The notes under the pieces: generated by a model
Database searches by the model: none
The model's input: the letters and a program-made list of their open reading frames with translations, nothing else
What the model was told of the DNA's origin: nothing
In this document: piece by piece, positions 25,696 to 35,107 of the stretch
Position numbering within the stretch: position 1 is the first letter of the stretch
Layout of the letters: each line of letters begins with the position of its first letter
NCBI GenBank assembly: GCA_000406005.1
Contig: ASZN01000032.1
Span: 1 to 60,097 of the forward strand
Direction of reading: 5' to 3'
Length of the DNA stretch: 60,097 nucleotides
From: Candidatus Poribacteria bacterium WGA-3G
Lineage (GTDB): Bacteria > Poribacteria > WGA-4E > WGA-3G
Program-made: the position numbers and the translations under genes

Positions 25696-27420
25696 TCATT
25701 CACCTTCCTGTCCCTCAGTCTTAATAACGTTGATAATCGCTCCTTGTAGTGTAAATTTTCCAACATCTACGGGGAATGGTTGTTTTGGCTGCCTACACTC
25801 TAAAGCATCCCATTGCAAAATTCGGAGGACCCGTCGAGCCGCAAGTTTTCCTAAACTATAAACTTCAAACAAGTAAACCCCGGGAGTAAGAGACGGAATA
25901 CTTATAGGCTTGTTAGTGTTAATTAATTGATGCATAATAGGTTTGTCAGGTGAGGAAGTATCCAGGAACTTTAGATTGACACTATCATCAAAGGCAATTA
26001 TTGTAACCTCAGGTGGGTACCCTTCCAACCATCCACCTTGATTTGGTACTCGTATTCCTCCTTTCAAGGAAATCGTAGCGGCAATTCTTGGCTTTAGAGC
26101 ATCATAGAGATCTTGGTGCTGAGGAATTATACCATCCCAACTTGGCGAGATAATCATGCAGCCCCGATATTCAACCCACTCATCATCTACTGGAAAATCG
26201 TGATCCCAGTTGATTAAATCTTCTTGTCTAAACATCTCCATTTGCTCCGAATATTCTTTTCTACATAATAAAAGAAAATTTTCTCCAAGTTTAGGGGATT
26301 CCCAACCAGCAAAAATACCTGACCTTTCGTCCTCTGGATCAGGAACAAGGACCCAGAATTTCCGCTCCGGTAAAACCAGCTCCTTGACCCGCTGGTGTCC
26401 TCTCACTTCATAGGATATTCCGCCTGCAGGACTGACAGGTAATTCTAATGGCAAGAACCAACCTTGTCTATCTTGCCTTAAATCATGAACAGTACCATTA
26501 TGAACTACTTCCAGCAATCCACTCCAATATTGCCTTGGTTGACGCGGGTATACATAGTATTTAACATCTCCCATTACACCATCTTCGACCCTATACAGAT
26601 GTGCTGTCATACGGCGTTGACCAATTCGGCGTTTACCGGATGTAGCATCAAATTCTTGATCCCAATCAATTGAAGTATACACCTCGAAAACAGCATCCGT
26701 AACCGCCTCATACCTTCTGAAATCGCTTTCTTGAATCAGATCCCTGAGATGCCTAGAACCGAACTGCTGATTTCTCACCCAAAAACCTATAGTATCCGTA
26801 TCACAAACGCGACTTAATTGACCTGAATTTACTTGCTGACGAAAAAGGCGTTCTAAAACTTCCTGATCCGCTTCGCGAAGTAAAGCCTGTGAGAGCGGAT
26901 AGTTGATATACCTGCTATAAGTGGTTTGTCCATGCTCAGCTGAATGGAGCCAACCGTTGCCAATTAACCAACGGTTCCAGATCTGCCATAAGTTTTCCTC
27001 GATTCCAGTTTGATGCAAACCATCAGGACGTCCGCCCTCTTCGTCTGATAAACCAAGGACCTGACGTAAGCGTGTGAAAAAATTGGTCTGCAAAATGGTT
27101 TCATCCTTTGTTTCTTCTCCAATCATATGATGAGCAGCAAGGACCATTGCCGCTAAAAATGCAACACAACGCGGAATCTGATCCGGTTGATAACCAGAAC
27201 CCCGCGGCAGATAGACTGTATCACCAATTACACATTTAGATCGAACGGCCTCAGTAAAATCCTCAACCCAATTTACGCTATCATCCTCTGATTGTTCAAA
27301 TCGGGCACCGATATCCATCAGTGCTGCTTCATCCACACTCAAATAGACAGTTGCACCACTTGGAAGTCCACTAACAAAGTATTCAGCAATTGCCTTATTC
27401 CATTCGTCATAAGTAGCCAT
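25696..27420 (-). CDS. Unknown island protein B
   Basis: About 574 residues from ATG 27420, six bases after GGAG (a GTG 12 bases upstream is rejected). The N-terminal ~300 residues are helical with many Trp/Gln (ENLWQIWNRWLIGNGWLH). The C-terminal half looks beta-rich, with segments such as WFLPLELPVSPAGGISYEVRG, RKFWVLVPDP and TPGVYLFEVYSLGKLAARRVLRIL that suggest Ig-like or jellyroll folds. No nuclease or ATPase motif seen. It belongs to the operon, 46 bp after the ATPase stop and 4 bp before the next start. Confidence 0.6.
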   Translation of the reverse strand: MATYDEWNKAIAEYFVSGLPSGATVYLSVDEAALMDIGARFEQSEDDSVNWVEDFTEAVRSKCVIGDTVYLPRGSGYQPDQIPRCVAFLAAMVLAAHHMIGEETKDETILQTNFFTRLRQVLGLSDEEGGRPDGLHQTGIEENLWQIWNRWLIGNGWLHSAEHGQTTYSRYINYPLSQALLREADQEVLERLFRQQVNSGQLSRVCDTDTIGFWVRNQQFGSRHLRDLIQESDFRRYEAVTDAVFEVYTSIDWDQEFDATSGKRRIGQRRMTAHLYRVEDGVMGDVKYYVYPRQPRQYWSGLLEVVHNGTVHDLRQDRQGWFLPLELPVSPAGGISYEVRGHQRVKELVLPERKFWVLVPDPEDERSGIFAGWESPKLGENFLLLCRKEYSEQMEMFRQEDLINWDHDFPVDDEWVEYRGCMIISPSWDGIIPQHQDLYDALKPRIAATISLKGGIRVPNQGGWLEGYPPEVTIIAFDDSVNLKFLDTSSPDKPIMHQLINTNKPISIPSLTPGVYLFEVYSLGKLAARRVLRILQWDALECRQPKQPFPVDVGKFTLQGAIINVIKTEGQEGE

Positions 27421-27466
27421 ATTAATCTCCACACAGATCAGAATATATAAAATCCGCTAACTCCAC

Positions 27467-30400
27467 TTAGGTTTTTCGGGTAACCTGAATTTGGATTTTT
27501 CCTTTCTGGAACAACTGTTCTAATTTCTCGAAATCCGGGGGCTGGTCAGAATCATCAAATAAGCCGAATATCGCTTCAGTGAAACCACGTTGTATCAACA
27601 AGACCTTCGATCCTATACGTTGAACTACTTCAAAACTGAGCGGCTCTTTGTCTGCCGAGAGTACCTCTTCAACCTCCGTTTGTAACTTTTTCCAACTTCG
27701 GCCTTCGTTATCTGGATCACGCCATTGAGCACCATTTTCTTTCTCCTTTTGGCACTCAGTGACAACTGTCCGAAAACCTTCAAACGTCCACTGATACAAT
27801 TTCTGAAAAGACTTATGAATTGAATGATTCTGCGGCCTTTTTTCCGTCAATATGTCAAACATTGGTGGAGGCGTTGACGATAATAGGGAATTAAATTGGT
27901 GTCTGATTTCCGCTAATTCCTTATTAAAATTTTGAAAATGGCTGTAAAGGAGACCTTGAACCTCGGATTGTATGGAGCCTAATCTTTCAGAAAATTCGGT
28001 TGCTGTAAACAAAGGAATCCATGAATCAGTGGCAAAACGTTCTTTGAATTCAGTAACGAGTTGACTTAAAGCTTGTACCGGGCCATGTTCTGTTTCACCC
28101 ACTTTAGCACACAACGCATCAGTTGAACGAAGTTGACTATTCAACACTTGCCATGATGTAAGTGCTTTCGATCGTTCTTCAAATTCTGTTACACGGTTTT
28201 GTAGGCGTTGCAATGTGCCAGAAAACGATATCTTCTTGTCCTTTTGAGTGATAGCCCACTCCACATCTGTAGGACCTGAAAACAGGTCAAGCTCTTTTAC
28301 CGCTGATCCTAATTCCTTGCGTAGAGTCTTCAGCAGATTGTTTTGCGAATCCTTGAGCTTAGATGATATACCTTTTAGGTGTGTACTCAAGTCTGAATCT
28401 AACCATTCTGTTGGAAGAGCAGCATTTACGGTTCCTATCAAATTTTGAAGAGTGTGCACACTGTTTTTCAAATCTGTAATCTGCCGTTCAACAGCAGTTT
28501 CTAAACGAGTTTGTTGTAGGTTCAGAGACTCTTGCAGGTTGGCTATAGATGCGTTTTTATGTATTAATGCACCATCATTGGTTATTTCAAGACGGTGAAG
28601 TTTGTCGTTCATTTCAGCGATTTTATCCAGTAAACGACTACGTTCAACTTCTGCGTTCGGAATAAAGCGAATACTACCATCAGAATTTTTGGAAAGACAT
28701 TCTCTTGCAATAAGAATTTTGACGATCTCTTCAGTCTCCACCTTTATGTAACCCTGATGGTGTAAAAATTCCACCGCGGCGTCAAAAGGAATAGGTTGAT
28801 GGTTGGAAAGTCCCTTAAAATAGTCAATGAGAGCATTTTCGGCAGGGTGCATCGTCAAACAGAGTGAAAATGATTCGGAATTGTTTTTTGCTTCAACGAA
28901 TGGACCCAATTTCTTAATAAAACTGTCGCCAGCTGCCGTACTCACTTGACCGAATAATGTTTCATACAATTTTGCCTTAGGCATGGTGATTTCTTCTTGC
29001 CCCTGACGCTCTGCTGGATTTGATCTTGAACTCAGTCCTTTTCGATAATCCGACAAAACATCCTGCCACCTTGCCGTTGTTGTTAATGTTTGATAATCTG
29101 GAAAGCGACGACGACATGCTTGGATAAATAACGCGCGCAATAACTCTGGTCCGCGTAAATGGATTGGCGAACCTATTTCTATATCAACTGTCCCGGTCAA
29201 GAGTTCTCTAAGGACAAAGTCTACTGCAATTTTAGCAAATGCTTTCCCTTTTTCCATCTCAACCTGCTCTTCTGGCAACAAAGCCGTATCAGTATCATTA
29301 GGATTGTCAATCAGATCCCCTAAAAATGCTTCAAGATCGTGCAGAGCAGCTAAAATCGTGACCGGACGAAACGGTTCTGGCTGAACATATTTCTCATAAT
29401 GCTGTAGATCGGCAGGAATACGATCTGCTAATGGTTTTAGTATAGGCAACCGCATTAAAATGCAGCTACCGTCATTTTTATCCAGTAATTCTACTTTTGA
29501 ATCAGCACCAGGGTCCGTACTGGCATCACATACGAGCGCGATGGAAACATCTACATCCTCGAGCCAGAACTCCGGTTCTTTGTCTGCTACGTATAAGGCA
29601 ATCTCTCTCTGAGGATAGGCATCATCAAACGTCCCACGAAGGATATACCAACCTGTTAATGCGGCACTTGATTCATCAGAGAGCCACTCCCAAACTGGTT
29701 TGATAGGAGTTCCTTTAGGAAAAATCTTTGGAGCGAGAATCCGAAGAATCATATTTGGAGCGTGCCCAACTAAAGCATCAAGAGAGGGCAAAGTCTCCCA
29801 ACAGCGAGACAAAATTTGCTCCCAATCAGTCCGAGTTCGACGAACCTGTTGCAATGGCTCTAAGGCAAGACCTTCAGAAAGTTCAACAAGCAAGGGAGCG
29901 AATAACTCGGATCGCGCTTTCTCAATTTGCGTTTTGTCGGAAATTTGGTCGTGCAGTATTTTTTTAGGACATCCCTGTGGAAAAGCCACTAGGGTTGTTA
30001 CCAGTTTCTTACGTCCTTCGTCCTCAAGAATCCATTCGTCTGAGAGGATTTGGGTTAGGATACTTTGTACCGCCGCTCCTTCTCCAAAGTAACGAAACCT
30101 TCCTTGGTGAATGTCATCAATAAGGTCGGGTATATCGTAACTTGATTTCGTTTCTTGGTAATGAATTACTGATCGGGAAAAAACATCAACAACGGTTCTC
30201 GGACCGTTGGCAAGGTCTGGCCTTTCAACAAACTGACCTAAAGAGGTGAGGACATTCTCTGACAACGCAGCTGATGGAAACGGCGAAGCCTGTTTCCCAT
30301 TACTGCTGAATTTATTCCAAAGCCATTTAGGGAACTCTCTGGTGTAAATATCTGTCAATTGTAGTGCCGGACCGCTCTCGCGGATCCTGTGAAGAATGTC

Positions 30401-31150
30401 AGATGCCCAACGTGCCAACCTCGCTTCAAGTAGAGAGTCCAAGGCTAAGATAACACCGCACGGTGAACGTTCTGTGCGCAATCCCCAGACAAATTCTCGG
30501 AATTGGACGATGGCGCGCGCATCAAGGGGGCCAAGCAACTGCTGAAGTTCATCAAGAATTATTACTAAACCTTTAGTATTTTCGGTTGCAAGTTCCCCAA
30601 GTTTTGACAAAAACTCAACGGTTCGATGGGGATGGCTGTCTACTGTAAACTGACCAGCAGAGAATTTATCGTTGTAGATTTTTCGGACTGTCTGAGGAGG
30701 CACAGCGTAACGTTTCGCGTCTGCCTGCACCATAGGTTTTAAACCCTCTGTGAAGACATCTCGAAAAAGCTTGTCAACTTGTCTTTTTATTTCCGGGTTC
30801 TGCACGCCAGCGAGCGAGGCAATTCCAGTTGCCAGTTCATTAAAATTGGTACATGACAAAGGAGGTATTGCTAAAAACCCAGAATCTCTCGCGTGTGCCC
30901 ATAGAGCAATTGCAGATGCAGTTTTACCAAATCCATACGGTCCACTTAGGCTACCCCATGTAGTATGACCGCTTCGAACACCTGAAAACACATTATCAGC
31001 GACCTCACTAACTTTTGACGATAACCAAAACTGATTGGCAAGACGGTTGTAGTGTTCAAGCGTCTGTTCGGGATTTGCCCGTGCTGCGGAACCACTAACG
31101 GTATCTGCTATAGGTAAAATTTGCAAATGATCTTCGTATTTCTCTTCCAT
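27467..31150 (-). CDS. Large P-loop ATPase of the island (DpdH-like)
   Basis: About 1227 residues, start eight bases after the winged-helix gene stop. Walker A is GPYGFGKT (70-77) and Walker B GLVIILDELQQLL (~194-207, Asp200-Glu201), with an acidic catalytic pair, so an AAA+/STAND-like NTPase module occupies roughly 40-350. A helical middle follows (350-850), then a long coiled coil (~860-940, RSRLLDKIAEMNDKLHRLE and further heptads) and a helical C-terminus. Size and coiled coil recall ATPases of BREX (BrxC/PglY) and DpdH, but none of the other BREX genes is present. Likely role: energy-driven assembly, DNA sensing or signalling within the system. No nuclease motif recognised. Confidence 0.75.
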   Translation of the reverse strand: MEEKYEDHLQILPIADTVSGSAARANPEQTLEHYNRLANQFWLSSKVSEVADNVFSGVRSGHTTWGSLSGPYGFGKTASAIALWAHARDSGFLAIPPLSCTNFNELATGIASLAGVQNPEIKRQVDKLFRDVFTEGLKPMVQADAKRYAVPPQTVRKIYNDKFSAGQFTVDSHPHRTVEFLSKLGELATENTKGLVIILDELQQLLGPLDARAIVQFREFVWGLRTERSPCGVILALDSLLEARLARWASDILHRIRESGPALQLTDIYTREFPKWLWNKFSSNGKQASPFPSAALSENVLTSLGQFVERPDLANGPRTVVDVFSRSVIHYQETKSSYDIPDLIDDIHQGRFRYFGEGAAVQSILTQILSDEWILEDEGRKKLVTTLVAFPQGCPKKILHDQISDKTQIEKARSELFAPLLVELSEGLALEPLQQVRRTRTDWEQILSRCWETLPSLDALVGHAPNMILRILAPKIFPKGTPIKPVWEWLSDESSAALTGWYILRGTFDDAYPQREIALYVADKEPEFWLEDVDVSIALVCDASTDPGADSKVELLDKNDGSCILMRLPILKPLADRIPADLQHYEKYVQPEPFRPVTILAALHDLEAFLGDLIDNPNDTDTALLPEEQVEMEKGKAFAKIAVDFVLRELLTGTVDIEIGSPIHLRGPELLRALFIQACRRRFPDYQTLTTTARWQDVLSDYRKGLSSRSNPAERQGQEEITMPKAKLYETLFGQVSTAAGDSFIKKLGPFVEAKNNSESFSLCLTMHPAENALIDYFKGLSNHQPIPFDAAVEFLHHQGYIKVETEEIVKILIARECLSKNSDGSIRFIPNAEVERSRLLDKIAEMNDKLHRLEITNDGALIHKNASIANLQESLNLQQTRLETAVERQITDLKNSVHTLQNLIGTVNAALPTEWLDSDLSTHLKGISSKLKDSQNNLLKTLRKELGSAVKELDLFSGPTDVEWAITQKDKKISFSGTLQRLQNRVTEFEERSKALTSWQVLNSQLRSTDALCAKVGETEHGPVQALSQLVTEFKERFATDSWIPLFTATEFSERLGSIQSEVQGLLYSHFQNFNKELAEIRHQFNSLLSSTPPPMFDILTEKRPQNHSIHKSFQKLYQWTFEGFRTVVTECQKEKENGAQWRDPDNEGRSWKKLQTEVEEVLSADKEPLSFEVVQRIGSKVLLIQRGFTEAIFGLFDDSDQPPDFEKLEQLFQKGKIQIQVTRKT

Positions 31151-31158
31151 AAATTCTT

Positions 31159-32025
31159 CTACTCACTGACTTCCGAGTTCAGTTCAGATGCTTCTTTGAC
31201 TATCCATTCAATAAATGGATCTTCTGAACCATTGAAAACGACACGATTGGGGACCGATGATATGAACAGAAATTCATCAGTATCGCGTGCAAAATCCTCC
31301 AACAAACTAAGTAGTTTGTCCGTTTGTACCAGAAAGGATTCTGCAAGTAATTGCATCTTCTCGTCATCAAGAACGATCTCACCTTTTTTATCTGAACAGA
31401 GCGCAGCTAAGTGAAGACGTATAGCATCTGCCATAGGAATTGACGAATTCTGGCAGAGGATACGTTTTCCTTCTTTTTTTACGAGGGGTAACACTTGGCC
31501 CTCAAGCCACACTGTCACACCACTCACACTTGCCCTGCTGAAAGAGACTTTGACTTTGCCGAAGTCCTCTTCAGCAACGGAAACTAACCTCAACACAATT
31601 TCATCTGAATCAACTCCGATAGATCCAGAATTCAGTATTTGACGTAGGACTTCACGATAACTCCATGAAGGAGAAGCAGTCTTTTTGTCTCCATCCCAAA
31701 TCCATTTCCAAGCATAGAGGCAGTGTACTGCTGCATAGAAACCAGTTTCATAACTGCCGATACCTTTGGCAAGGGATCTCCCCGCTTTAGAAAGTGAAAT
31801 TCCTTCTCTTGTTTTCTCAATCAATCCAACATCTTGCATAGAAGCGAGAAGTTTAGTCAAATTAGAAAGTCGTCCCAAGGGGGACCCAACTGCTTTTGAA
31901 ATAGTATGCAAGCTGGATGCTGAAATTCCATCTGGTGGAACGTTAGATAAAAGTTGAAATGCCTCCCATCCTAAACTTGGCTTAAAGTCATGTCTGGTAT
32001 GAAAAACGTGGCGAGGAGATTTCAT
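31159..32025 (-). CDS. Winged-helix-like island protein (DpdG-like)
   Basis: About 288 residues, AAGGA five bases before the ATG. Residues 15-85 look like a winged helix-turn-helix (WEAFQLLSNVPPDGISASSLHTISKAV then LASMQDVGLIEKTREGISLSKAGRSLA). The middle is helical, and the C-terminus is acidic (SELNSEVSE). The size and position directly before the large ATPase resemble dpdG-dpdH in Dpd islands, recalled from family knowledge and not checked by search. It could be the regulator or a DNA-binding adaptor of the complex. Confidence 0.6.
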   Translation of the reverse strand: MKSPRHVFHTRHDFKPSLGWEAFQLLSNVPPDGISASSLHTISKAVGSPLGRLSNLTKLLASMQDVGLIEKTREGISLSKAGRSLAKGIGSYETGFYAAVHCLYAWKWIWDGDKKTASPSWSYREVLRQILNSGSIGVDSDEIVLRLVSVAEEDFGKVKVSFSRASVSGVTVWLEGQVLPLVKKEGKRILCQNSSIPMADAIRLHLAALCSDKKGEIVLDDEKMQLLAESFLVQTDKLLSLLEDFARDTDEFLFISSVPNRVVFNGSEDPFIEWIVKEASELNSEVSE

Positions 32026-32237
32026 TTAAGTCCTTTGTTTATGAAAACGCTGTCTAATACCAAATCTGAAAGATAAATTCGTATTTATAGAGACTTTAAA
32101 ACTCATACGAAGACGAATGTAAGAAGCGCAATGAATTGCACAACTACGAACCGATTTTCGTTAATGAGAAATGGTTATTCAGAAGCGGTATAACACCTAT
32201 TAGGATGCTTATTCTGCTAGCCAAATTGATCTTTTCT
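32026..32237. repeat. Intergenic repeat between TGT-like gene and the five-gene operon
   Basis: No gene. The repeat at 32126-32151 (GCGCAATGAATTGCAC, then ACTACGAAC) is the reverse of the copies at 18404-18460. Only a weak -10-like TATAAA is visible for the downstream operon, so read-through from the TGT-like gene is possible. Confidence 0.55.
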
Positions 32238-33665
32238 TTACTTATCTTGATTAATTGTCTCCATCATGTCGGAAAAAACGATCACATTGTGCCACATTCG
32301 TATGAGCCGATCTTCTTGAAGACGTGTAAAATCCTTGCAGAACGGACACGAATGTTCTGTACGTTCGCATTCTGCGTAAAATTCTTTTGCAGACAGACCT
32401 TTGTTAATTGTCAAAGCAGTTGACTTATGACTGACATTTCGCCGTCCCATAAATGGCAGATAAACATTTCCAAATCCAGCGGTGCGCTGCCAACCTGAAC
32501 TATCAAAGCTGGTTGCTAAATAGCCTTTGAACTGACGAATGATATTTGGTGAACTCACACCAAATAGATGTAGATTAGGCGGGACCCCGATTTCCCCGTC
32601 AAGAAAACTACGTAGAATCAAATCTCGAAGAAAAACAAGGCGGCCTTCCGTCCGGGTGGTCAGCAGATTAATCTCTGCATTCACACCGGTGGTATCAAAG
32701 CTACCAAATCCGATATTTTGCAAACCACTGTTCATATAAACATCAAAGCAATACTTAAGATGCTCTGGTGTGCGTCCCTGTAAAACACCGAGAGCCTTAC
32801 TCTGTAAATCAATGGGAAGTCTTTTCAAAAACCTGACGCTCTCACCTGCAGTAACGTGTACCCTTTCTGTTACTTCTTCTGATGTCTGTCTTGATGTTGG
32901 CACAAAATCTGGAAGGACATACGTTTGCGCCCACTTGTGTTTCAGATAAAAATCAAGCAGTCGCGAAAACAATTCATCGTATGAAATTTTGCCTTGCTGA
33001 ACGTAAAATCCTCCTGAGTCAAAAACTACTTCAACACCCCAATTTTCATGAATGTATCGGACGTAATCAAAAGATTTGCGTTCAATAAAGAGCGGCGTGA
33101 TAATACACTTATCAAACGGTTTGCTATCCGGTCCCTCACTTTCCCAAAGTCGAATTAAGTGTTTTAGATCAGTGGGTATTGATGTTAATGATGCTACAAA
33201 TGTGAGTTTTCGATCCGGTAAGATCGGAAGTTCCCATTCATACAATGGACGACTTCTACCACGACGGCTACGACGCTTTGACCGAATAAAACCGACTGCT
33301 TCATAAAAACGGTTTGCTGATAATTCTACAGGACATGATAATCGAAGGCATCGCGAAGATACACGTTGACAATCAGCAATTAATGCTTTGATTAGTTGAT
33401 GACCAATCCCTGTACCTCGATCATCAGGCATTACTGCAATTTCATAAAGCGTTGTTCGGTTGTCTCGCCTATGATGATAGCGCGTGAAACCCACAATCTG
33501 ATCGTCTATTTTTGCTATTAGGAGTTCCCCTTTGCCAAAACTATCTACATAAGCCTGACGGGCATGAAAACCGAGTTCAGCACGATGTTGATCGGCGATA
33601 CGTTTAACATTGTCAACGTCCGACAGGTTTTTAGCTTGGGAAATAGTAATTGTGGATTTGCCCAT
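32238..33665 (-). CDS. GNAT acetyltransferase fused to tRNA-guanine-transglycosylase-like (DpdA-type) enzyme
   Basis: About 475 residues. Residues 1-145 form a GNAT domain (EIAVMPDDRGTGIGHQLI, acetyl-CoA-binding RGTGIG at 83-88; NRFYEAVGF). Residues ~150-475 form a TGT/DpdA-like barrel: FDSGGF with Asp216 as the base-recognition/acid residue, LGVLQGRTP, GFGSFDTTG, SFDSSGW with Asp388 in the place of the nucleophile, and a zinc site C433-x6-C440-x2-C443...H459 ending HNVIVFSDMMETI as in true TGTs. TGTs swap guanine for a 7-deazapurine in tRNA, and DpdA does so in DNA. The neighbouring helicase/ATPase operon makes a DNA substrate plausible. Fusion with an N-terminal acetyltransferase is unusual and could acetylate the inserted base. 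The mRNA looks leaderless. Confidence 0.85.
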   Translation of the reverse strand: MGKSTITISQAKNLSDVDNVKRIADQHRAELGFHARQAYVDSFGKGELLIAKIDDQIVGFTRYHHRRDNRTTLYEIAVMPDDRGTGIGHQLIKALIADCQRVSSRCLRLSCPVELSANRFYEAVGFIRSKRRSRRGRSRPLYEWELPILPDRKLTFVASLTSIPTDLKHLIRLWESEGPDSKPFDKCIITPLFIERKSFDYVRYIHENWGVEVVFDSGGFYVQQGKISYDELFSRLLDFYLKHKWAQTYVLPDFVPTSRQTSEEVTERVHVTAGESVRFLKRLPIDLQSKALGVLQGRTPEHLKYCFDVYMNSGLQNIGFGSFDTTGVNAEINLLTTRTEGRLVFLRDLILRSFLDGEIGVPPNLHLFGVSSPNIIRQFKGYLATSFDSSGWQRTAGFGNVYLPFMGRRNVSHKSTALTINKGLSAKEFYAECERTEHSCPFCKDFTRLQEDRLIRMWHNVIVFSDMMETINQDK

Positions 33666-33670
33666 ATTTC

Positions 33671-33699
33671 ATTATACAAAATGACAATTAATTAGTCAA
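33671..33699 (-). promoter_or_regulatory. Near-consensus promoter giving a leaderless GNAT-TGT mRNA
   Basis: On the minus strand, TTGACT (33699-33694), 17-nt spacer, TATAAT (33676-33671). The ATG (33665) lies six bases past the -10, so transcription would begin at or next to the start codon with no ribosome-binding site. Confidence 0.75.
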
Positions 33700-33824
33700 G
33701 GTGTAAAAAAAGTAGCGCGCGGTGTAATTATTTTGTCGATAGTTTTCTGGATCATGGATTTTCGCTGTGGGAAAATACTTTACACAGGAAACTAACCGGT
33801 TCTTATGTTATAGGTGATATTTTG

Positions 33825-33848
33825 TACAGGCTAACAGCCTATGCTACA
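33825..33848 (-). repeat. Dispersed hairpin repeat copy (reverse)
   Basis: Reverse complement of the repeat at 3-26 with one base change; core AGGCT-GTT-AGCCT. It lies between the GNAT-TGT gene promoter and the permease gene 3' end, in a 260-bp gap with no gene. Confidence 0.8.
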
Positions 33849-33926
33849 TGGCCCCCTTTGTAATATATCGCGCGTCGAAACTTTACACACCCAAAAGTAG
33901 CAGCCAAATTGGAAATCAAAATAATT

Positions 33927-35102
33927 CTACTCCGTCCGTAATCTCGGATCCAAGGCATCACGGACGGCATCACCGAACAGATTCGCAGGTAGCACCAATC
34001 CAAACATAAAGACAAACGCCGCGGCGAGATTCCACCACACAATCGGATCACGGGCGAGCTCGAGACGTGCTGTGTTAATCATATTCCCCCAACTCCCCGT
34101 CGTCGGTTCAACACCGATCTGCAGGTAACTGAGCAACGCCTCTGTCAGCACCAATCCGCTAAACCCTAAGATCGCAGTGATTAACACGATATGCATCAAA
34201 TTCGGAATGAGATGCTTGAGAATAATGAGTCCGCGCCGTACACCGAATGCTTCAGCGGCTTGGATGTACTCCAATTCCCGAAGTTTCAAGGTCTCACCGC
34301 GCAGGATACGACACAATCCCGTCCAACTACTGATCCCCATGATGAGACAAAGATTGAATAACCCTTGACCAAAGAGAAGCATGAAGGCGACAATGAGCAG
34401 AATAGACGGAATAGAGTCAAACGTCGCGTAAACGTATTGAATGACATCATCCACCCAACCGCCGAAGTATCCCGCCATAACACCGAAAAAGATGGCAAAC
34501 GGCACAGCAATCAGCGTGGTAAATCCGCCGATAATGAGGCCTGTACGGACCCCTTTTAAAGCACGATAGAAAACATCGCTACCAACTTTGTCGGTACCTA
34601 AAAGATGTATCCGCGGATATTCAAGTGGTGGGTACTCCCGAACCGTCTGTCCATCAGGAGTCTGAATAGTACTTTTGGCATACAAGTGCGTCGCTAACGG
34701 CGCAGAATAGGTTTTCTCAGTCCGTTCGCGAAGTGGTGTGCAGAGTCGGTCGAGTAGGCTCAAGCCTCTCGGTTTATAGACGACAGCCCCCGCCTCGTTT
34801 CGCGTGAGTGTCTGGTCGGTTTGACGGAACAACGGATCGCGCCAGATAAGGCTATCCAACACACCGATAAGGAGATACCCCAAAAGGATAAACAGGCAGA
34901 CCATAGCGAGACGGTTCCCGCGTATCTGTCGCGCAGCGTTCCGCCAATGCTCTTGCCGCGCAGCGTATCGGATAAGCCACACCGCAGCAACAAGCAAGGC
35001 AATAACGATAATATTCTGGTACGCATCGGAACGCCAGACCCAACTCAGTCGGTCACCGATTCCGATGCCTTCAGTGTCTACACCAATGAGAAATATAGGC
35101 AT
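33927..35102 (-). CDS. OppC/DppC-like ABC transporter permease
   Basis: About 391 residues, longer than the usual ~300 because of an N-terminal helix and a ~100-residue extracytoplasmic insert between the first core helix and the transport domain. The OppC signature LGTDKVGSDVFYR, six or so membrane spans and the EAA loop EYIQAAEAFGVRRGLIILKHLIPNL are clear. It would pair with an OppB-like permease and two ATPases to import peptides, nickel or similar solutes, but no partner gene is in the window next to it. No Shine-Dalgarno site is seen before the ATG; heptamer repeats lie in its place. Confidence 0.85.
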   Translation of the reverse strand: MPIFLIGVDTEGIGIGDRLSWVWRSDAYQNIIVIALLVAAVWLIRYAARQEHWRNAARQIRGNRLAMVCLFILLGYLLIGVLDSLIWRDPLFRQTDQTLTRNEAGAVVYKPRGLSLLDRLCTPLRERTEKTYSAPLATHLYAKSTIQTPDGQTVREYPPLEYPRIHLLGTDKVGSDVFYRALKGVRTGLIIGGFTTLIAVPFAIFFGVMAGYFGGWVDDVIQYVYATFDSIPSILLIVAFMLLFGQGLFNLCLIMGISSWTGLCRILRGETLKLRELEYIQAAEAFGVRRGLIILKHLIPNLMHIVLITAILGFSGLVLTEALLSYLQIGVEPTTGSWGNMINTARLELARDPIVWWNLAAAFVFMFGLVLPANLFGDAVRDALDPRLRTE

Positions 35103-35107
35103 GTTAT

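Noticed and set aside
27467..31150. BREX island based on the large ATPase
   Set aside because: No PglX methyltransferase, PglZ or BrxL-like gene in or next to the operon.
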